This document shows, in pieces, positions 1 through 5,216 of a stretch of DNA of 5,216 nucleotides (within the stretch, counting starts at the first letter, position 1; every line of letters begins with the position of its first letter). The stretch covers positions 1 to 5,216 of the forward strand of contig JASHWY010000020.1 of the NCBI GenBank assembly GCA_030043835.1, written 5' to 3'. The translations under genes were made by a program, and so were the position numbers. The notes under the pieces are model-generated. The model ran no database searches and had not been told where the DNA came from. It saw only the letters and a list, made by a program, of their open reading frames with translations. This DNA is from Thermoplasmata archaeon. GTDB taxonomy: Archaea; Thermoplasmatota; Thermoplasmata; Lutacidiplasmatales; UBA184.

Positions 1-197
1 CGGCGAGCGACCGGGCCCCGAGCCACGTCGCCTCGTTGCAGACGTAGACGCCTTGGGGGGCGACCAGCGGCGTCACGAGGGCGTGGCCCTTCCACCGACG
101 GACGAACGAACGGGCGTTCTCGAGCGGAACCCCTCGCTGGGTCGTGAGCTCGGGGTCGAGGACCGCCCAGCCCAGGAACCCGCGGACCCCGAGCGCC
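1..197. repeat. Direct repeat copy B, left copy (continues past left edge)
   Basis: Matches 631-827 base for base at a constant offset of 630, with four substitutions (at 17, 53, 116 and 134) and no gaps. Similarity stops sharply between 197 and 198. The left limit is unknown because the window begins inside the copy. Within the coding strand it encodes the second occurrence of the segment that begins GVRGFLGW (residues 351-413 of the amidohydrolase). Confidence 0.97.
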
Positions 198-1240
198 CGG
201 GCGCCCTCGAGGGTGGCAAGGTCGAGGAGGACCTGCGCCGAGAATGCGGTCGCGTCCCAGCGCTGGTTCTTCTGAACGAGACCCGCGACGTGCATCTCCC
301 GGAGCATCGACAGCGAGTTGTTGCTCGCGACGGAGTCGGTCCCAAGGCCGACCACGGTGCCTCGCTCTCGCAGCTCGACCACCGGCGCTACGCCGCCGGA
401 CGCGAGCTTCAGGTTCGAGCTCATGCAATGAGCGATCGCTACCTTCCGCCGAGCTAGGAAGTCCATCTCCTCGCCGGTGAGCCAGACCGCGTGGGCGGCC
501 ACCTGACGCGGTCCCAAGAATCCGATCGCCTCGAGCCAGGCCCCGGGGCGCTTACCGGTCTTCTTCTCGTGCTCGTGGACCTCACGGCGCGTCTCGGAAA
601 GGTGGTAGTGGCAAAGGGTTCGCTCGGTCTCGGCGAGCGACCGGGCTCCGAGCCACGTCGCCTCGTTGCAGACGTAGACGCCCTGGGGGGCGACCAGCGG
701 CGTCACGAGGGCGTGGCCCTTCCACCGACGGACGAACGAACGGGCATTCTCGAGCGGAACCCCCCGCTGGGTCGTGAGCTCGGGGTCGAGGACCGCCCAG
801 CCCAGGAACCCGCGGACCCCGAGCGCCTCGACGGCCCGCGCGACGGCGTCCTCGAAGTAGTAGAGGTCGAGGAACGACGTCGTGCCCGAGAGGAGCATCT
901 CGGCGATCCCGGCGCGGGCGCCTGCTTCCACGTCGGCCTCGGTGCGTCGCGCGTCGACCGCGAAGAGGGTTTCGAGGAAGCCCGCAAGCTCCCGGTCGTC
1001 CGCGATCGCCCGGAGCGGGGCCATCGCGACGTGGGTGTGCAGGTTCACGAACCCGGGGACGATAGCGAACCGGCGGCCGTCAACGACCGTTGCTCCCGTC
1101 CGCGATGCGTTGGGGCCGATGTGGGTGATCCGACCCTCTTCGACTTTGAGGTCCCCTCGCACGACCCGGCGCTCCGCGTCCTGGGTCACGAGCAGCGCGT
1201 CGGCGACGAGGAGCGGGGGCGGCGCCTCGGCGGGGGTCAC
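1..1240 (-). CDS. Amidohydrolase, MTA/SAH deaminase type, with an internal in-frame repeat (3' end beyond window)
   Basis: Metal-dependent hydrolase of the TIM-barrel amidohydrolase superfamily, closest in pattern to 5'-methylthioadenosine/S-adenosylhomocysteine deaminases (MtaD/DadD type), cytosolic enzymes that deaminate adenosine-containing by-products of SAM metabolism. Read from a GTG at 1240, the frame stays open for 413 codons to the left edge. Visible motifs: N-terminal beta segment (LLVADALLVTQD, from residue 10), metal-binding HTH (68-70), HLSET (213-217, ligand His213 and catalytic-type Glu216), AAHAVWL (His250), HCMSSNLKLASGG (271-283) and GTDSVASNN (301-308, Asp302). The set is complete, but the C-terminal IGSLExGKxADL-like stretch expected soon after ATLEGARALG (342-351) is absent; instead residues 351-413 repeat 141-203 exactly. 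It lies 7 nt after the upstream gene's stop, so it is probably co-transcribed. I see no good ribosome binding site, so the GTG start is chosen by spacing. Exact substrate is unproven; a guanine or chlorohydrolase-like relative is possible. Confidence 0.87.
   Translation of the reverse strand, partial: MTPAEAPPPLLVADALLVTQDAERRVVRGDLKVEEGRITHIGPNASRTGATVVDGRRFAIVPGFVNLHTHVAMAPLRAIADDRELAGFLETLFAVDARRTEADVEAGARAGIAEMLLSGTTSFLDLYYFEDAVARAVEALGVRGFLGWAVLDPELTTQRGVPLENARSFVRRWKGHALVTPLVAPQGVYVCNEATWLGARSLAETERTLCHYHLSETRREVHEHEKKTGKRPGAWLEAIGFLGPRQVAAHAVWLTGEEMDFLARRKVAIAHCMSSNLKLASGGVAPVVELRERGTVVGLGTDSVASNNSLSMLREMHVAGLVQKNQRWDATAFSAQVLLDLATLEGARALGVRGFLGWAVLDPELTTQRGVPLENARSFVRRWKGHALVTPLVAPQGVYVCNEATWLGARSLA
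631..827. repeat. Direct repeat copy A, right copy
   Basis: The partner of 1-197, lying at the family-expected place in the amidohydrolase (residues 141-203, between the GTTSFLDLYYFED segment and the HLSET motif). Because this copy sits in the right context for the fold, it is the native one. The copies end at a shared 10-nt word on the coding strand (GGCGCTCGGG, encoding ALG), which occurs both at the end of the EAL stretch (139-141) and at the GARALG stretch (346-351). Confidence 0.97.
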
Positions 1241-1247
1241 GGCACGG

Positions 1248-2231
1248 CTACGGCGGGTCTTGGATAAGTCGTTCGGCTTCGCCGGCGCGGTTGACCGCCT
1301 GAGGAGGGACCTCCGGGAGGTCGGAGAGCCCCTCCGAGCTCCGGGTCTCGTACGACGGGAAGCCGTGCAGCATTCGAAGCACCCAGCGCCGCGAGAAGAC
1401 GACCACGATCGGGACCACCGCGAGGACCACCAGGATCACGTCGACCCAGAGCCCGGGCACCCACGCCGCGCTCGGCATCCCGAGGATCGTCGCGGCGGTG
1501 TTGGGGATCAGCACGACCGCGCTCACGAGCCCGAGGACGAGGGCGAGGTAGGCCACCCCGAGCATCCTCAGGTTCGACGTGTTCGCGAGGGCCGCGATCC
1601 GGTTCGAGACCCGCCCCAGCTCGTTCGCCGATTCCGCGAGGCGGTTCGACTCGATCGCGTTGCGGATCCCGACGAGATCTCTCGCGACCTGGGCGAGTCC
1701 CGTCGAGAGCGTCTCCAAGTGGACGACCTCGCTCCGGATCTGGGGAAGCGCGGTTTCGAGCTGAGGAAAGCGCGTTCCGAGCGGGCCCTCGAGCTCGGAC
1801 GCGACCACGGTCAGGCGGACGACGTGCTTCCGAACGCCGGCGAGCGCCCATTGGATGTTCGCGAGGTCCGAGATCGGGCCCGCGTCCGCTCGGGCCTCGA
1901 GGTCGTCGATCACGGTCCCGAGGGTCTCCAACCGCTCGACGCACGAACGAGCCGCCGCCTGGATGAGGTCGACGAGCGCGGCCGTGGACCCCGCGAGGTG
2001 GTTCGCCTCCGTGAGGACGCTCGAAGGGATGGCGGGGCCGAGCGGGCGGATGATCTCCGCATCGACCCAGAACCCGTGCCAGTCCTCGGTACCGTCCTCC
2101 CTCAGCAGGGCGAGGGTGAGCAGCGTCCCCGCGCGGCCCCTCAAGATCGGCCGGCGGATCGGCGCCGACGCGCTCAGGTCGAGGGCCCGGAGGGCCTCGG
2201 CGATCGTCGTGACCGGCGCCGAGTCCGCCAC
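1248..2231 (-). CDS. CorA-like two-transmembrane-helix membrane protein
   Basis: 327-residue protein with the architecture of the CorA metal-ion transporter family: a soluble N-terminal part (about 1-75), a long helical, coiled-coil-prone region (about 76-215, many Leu/Val heptad-like positions), then two C-terminal hydrophobic helices (about 223-250 and 262-280) and a short charged tail. CorA proteins form pentamers that pass Mg2+, Co2+ or Ni2+ through the inner helix, which ends in a GMN motif. Here the matching spot reads LIPNTAATILGMPS (241-254), so G and M are kept but Asn is replaced by Pro. The segment IPNTAATILGM lines up by eye with the family's MPLTFIAGIYGM. The basic patch SRRW (280-283) follows the second helix, as in CorA. 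Ion transport is therefore inferred, and the protein may be a divergent, non-transporting relative. GTG start chosen because a GGGGAG ribosome binding site lies 5 nt upstream; it starts 12 nt after the gyrB stop. Confidence 0.68.
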   Translation of the reverse strand: MADSAPVTTIAEALRALDLSASAPIRRPILRGRAGTLLTLALLREDGTEDWHGFWVDAEIIRPLGPAIPSSVLTEANHLAGSTAALVDLIQAAARSCVERLETLGTVIDDLEARADAGPISDLANIQWALAGVRKHVVRLTVVASELEGPLGTRFPQLETALPQIRSEVVHLETLSTGLAQVARDLVGIRNAIESNRLAESANELGRVSNRIAALANTSNLRMLGVAYLALVLGLVSAVVLIPNTAATILGMPSAAWVPGLWVDVILVVLAVVPIVVVFSRRWVLRMLHGFPSYETRSSEGLSDLPEVPPQAVNRAGEAERLIQDPP

Positions 2232-2236
2232 GGTGG

Positions 2237-2242
2237 CTCCCC
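2237..2242 (-). promoter_or_regulatory. Ribosome binding site for the CorA-like gene
   Basis: GGGGAG on the minus strand, 5 nt upstream of the GTG at 2231, in the short gap after the gyrB stop codon. It supports the GTG as the true start and an internal, translated position in a gyrB-led transcript. Confidence 0.6.
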
Positions 2243-2243
2243 A

Positions 2244-4343
<2,100 letters not shown>

Positions 4344-4351
4344 CTAATATC
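4344..4351 (+). promoter_or_regulatory. grpE: Candidate TATA box for grpE
   Basis: CTAATATC, an AT-rich island in GC-rich sequence, centred about 32 nt upstream of the grpE ATG. Counting about 27 nt on from its centre puts the transcription start near 4374, so the leader would be about 5 nt. The sequence before the ATG (CTCGCACCG) has no ribosome binding site, which fits an archaeal, nearly leaderless message. It would drive grpE and the overlapping reductase gene together. Confidence 0.5.
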
Positions 4352-4379
4352 GGGGGCGACCCTCCAACCGCTCGCACCG

Positions 4380-4940
4380 ATGCCGGAGGAGGAAGTCGAA
4401 ACGCAAGAGGGCGAACCTCGCGCTCCGGCATCGGCCCCAGCACCGAGGGCGCCGCCGACCGAGACCGGACCCGCCGAAGAGGATTGGGCGACCCGCTACA
4501 AGTACCTCCTCGCGGACTTCGAAAACTACCGGCGTCGCTCCGAACGGGACCGGGAGAGCATCTCCCGTCAGGCCCGCGCGGCCATCGTCCGAGAGCTCCT
4601 ACCGATCGTCGAGACCTTCCGCGCGGCCCGCGAGGCGGTAGGGAGCCTCCCACCCGATTCGCCGCTCCGTAAAGGCCTCGACCTCCTCGACCGCGAGTGG
4701 ACGACCTTCATGAAGCACGAAGGAGTCGAGCCCGTCGCGGTGGCCGGACGGCCCTTCTCCCCCACGGAGCAGGAAGCCGTCGGGGAGGCCCCCGCGTCGG
4801 AGGAGCACCCGGACGGCTCGATCGTCGAGGTCGTCCAGCAAGGATATCGGTTCTTCGGAGGTCTCCTTCGACCCGCCAAGGTCATCGTGGCCCGGGCTTC
4901 CGAGCCTCTTCCCGCGACGTCAAACCAGGAACCGATGTGA
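4380..4940 (+). CDS. grpE: GrpE, nucleotide-exchange factor of DnaK
   Basis: Cytosolic co-chaperone that releases ADP from DnaK (Hsp70) and so resets the folding cycle. The 186-residue length is normal. Order of parts: an acidic, Pro/Ala-rich, probably disordered leader (1-34); a long helix that dimerises (about 36-115), with the family core RYKYLLADFENYRRR (39-53) and LLPIVETF (73-80); then the compact beta domain that contacts DnaK (about 116-172), with GRPFSPTEQEAV (123-134), DGSIVEVVQQGY (145-156) and LLRPAKVIV (162-170). The final 15 residues are a polar tail. The ATG at 4380 is the first in frame after the candidate TATA box. dnaK and dnaJ do not follow; instead the stop codon overlaps the start of the HMG-CoA reductase gene, which implies coupled translation. 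Archaeal dnaK systems are generally held to have come from bacteria by transfer. Confidence 0.95.
   Translation: MPEEEVETQEGEPRAPASAPAPRAPPTETGPAEEDWATRYKYLLADFENYRRRSERDRESISRQARAAIVRELLPIVETFRAAREAVGSLPPDSPLRKGLDLLDREWTTFMKHEGVEPVAVAGRPFSPTEQEAVGEAPASEEHPDGSIVEVVQQGYRFFGGLLRPAKVIVARASEPLPATSNQEPM
4927..4930 (+). promoter_or_regulatory. Ribosome binding site for the HMG-CoA reductase gene
   Basis: AGGA, inside the last codons of grpE and 6 nt before the GTG at 4937. It supports the GTG, which has no useful alternative nearby, as the real start of the overlapping gene. Confidence 0.45.
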
Positions 4941-5216
4941 CGCGCTCGTCCGAGGTTCCCGGCTTCTACCGCCGCAGCATTGCCGAACGCCGGGCGTTCG
5001 CGAAGGAGTGGGCCGGGCTCACCGACGACGAGGCGAAGGCGTACGACTTCCCGCCGGGCATCGACCCGGGAACGCTCGACCGGATGATCGAGAACGTGAT
5101 CGGGGTGATGCCACTCCCGCTCGGGGTCGCGACGAACTTTCGGATCAACGACAGGGATTATCTCGTTCCGATGGCGATCGAGGAGCCGAGCGTCGTCGCG
5201 GCGGCGTCGAACGCGG
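4937..5216 (+). CDS. hmgA: Class II HMG-CoA reductase (3' end beyond window)
   Basis: First 93 codons of hydroxymethylglutaryl-CoA reductase, which reduces HMG-CoA to mevalonate with NAD(P)H, the committed step of the mevalonate route to isoprenoids and, in archaea, membrane lipids. Diagnostic residues: MIENVIGVMPLPLGVATNF (50-68), RDYLVPMAIEEPSVVAAAS (73-91). The EEPS motif carries the catalytic glutamate, Glu83, and with the GTG start it has the same number as in the Pseudomonas mevalonii enzyme as I recall that sequence. The ENVIG form and the lack of a membrane-anchor domain point to class II rather than the class I enzyme of eukaryotes and most archaea. The GTG at 4937 shares four bases (GTGA) with the grpE stop. 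The His, Asp and Lys catalytic residues and the NAD(P)H-binding domain lie beyond the right edge. Class II enzymes in archaea are thought to have bacterial origin. Confidence 0.93.
   Translation, partial: MTRSSEVPGFYRRSIAERRAFAKEWAGLTDDEAKAYDFPPGIDPGTLDRMIENVIGVMPLPLGVATNFRINDRDYLVPMAIEEPSVVAAASNA

Noticed and set aside
1..827. Insertion sequence or other mobile element as the source of the direct repeat
   Set aside because: The repeated bases are part of the amidohydrolase coding sequence itself, with no terminal inverted repeats, target-site duplication or transposase in view.
491..1267. A plus-strand frame of 258 codons that shares a protein segment with the frame at 53-457
   Set aside because: The shared segment is only the antisense reading of the direct repeat; the minus strand encodes the amidohydrolase there.

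Overview
The window looks like chromosomal housekeeping DNA from a GC-rich archaeon, most likely a member of the Thermoplasmatota. This rests on three things together: a class II HMG-CoA reductase (the class I associate, from memory, with Thermoplasmata and Archaeoglobus), a full-length bacterial-type GyrB with a GrpE, and an AT-rich intergenic region with TATA-like elements about 28-33 bp upstream of start codons that lack a Shine-Dalgarno sequence. A bacterium that also carries a class II HMG-CoA reductase is not excluded, so the assignment is an inference.

Layout. Positions 1-4160 are a leftward, tightly packed three-gene run on the minus strand: gyrB (4160-2244), a CorA-like two-helix membrane protein (2231-1248), and an amidohydrolase of the 5'-methylthioadenosine/S-adenosylhomocysteine deaminase type (1240 to beyond the left edge). 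The gaps are only 12 and 7 nt. Positions 4161-4379 are a divergent intergenic region holding promoter candidates for both directions, an inverted repeat, a 12-bp palindrome and a regular series of A-tracts. Positions 4380-5216 are a rightward run: grpE (4380-4940) and, overlapping it by 4 nt, a class II HMG-CoA reductase that runs off the right edge.

How the genes fit together. GyrB is the ATPase/TOPRIM subunit of gyrase; gyrA is not next to it here. GrpE is the nucleotide-exchange factor of DnaK; dnaK and dnaJ are not in the window. HMG-CoA reductase makes mevalonate for isoprenoid (archaeal lipid) synthesis. The co-transcribed genes do not form an obvious single pathway.

The most unusual feature is inside the amidohydrolase. 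After a complete set of catalytic residues, and exactly where the family's C-terminal segment should start, the frame re-enters the middle of the same gene. Positions 1-197 repeat 631-827 at an offset of 630 bp (210 codons, in frame), with four differences, all synonymous. This is either a real internal duplication or a chimeric join in the assembly; the window cannot decide. I found no mobile element, CRISPR array, RNA gene or clearly new defence or biosynthetic system.
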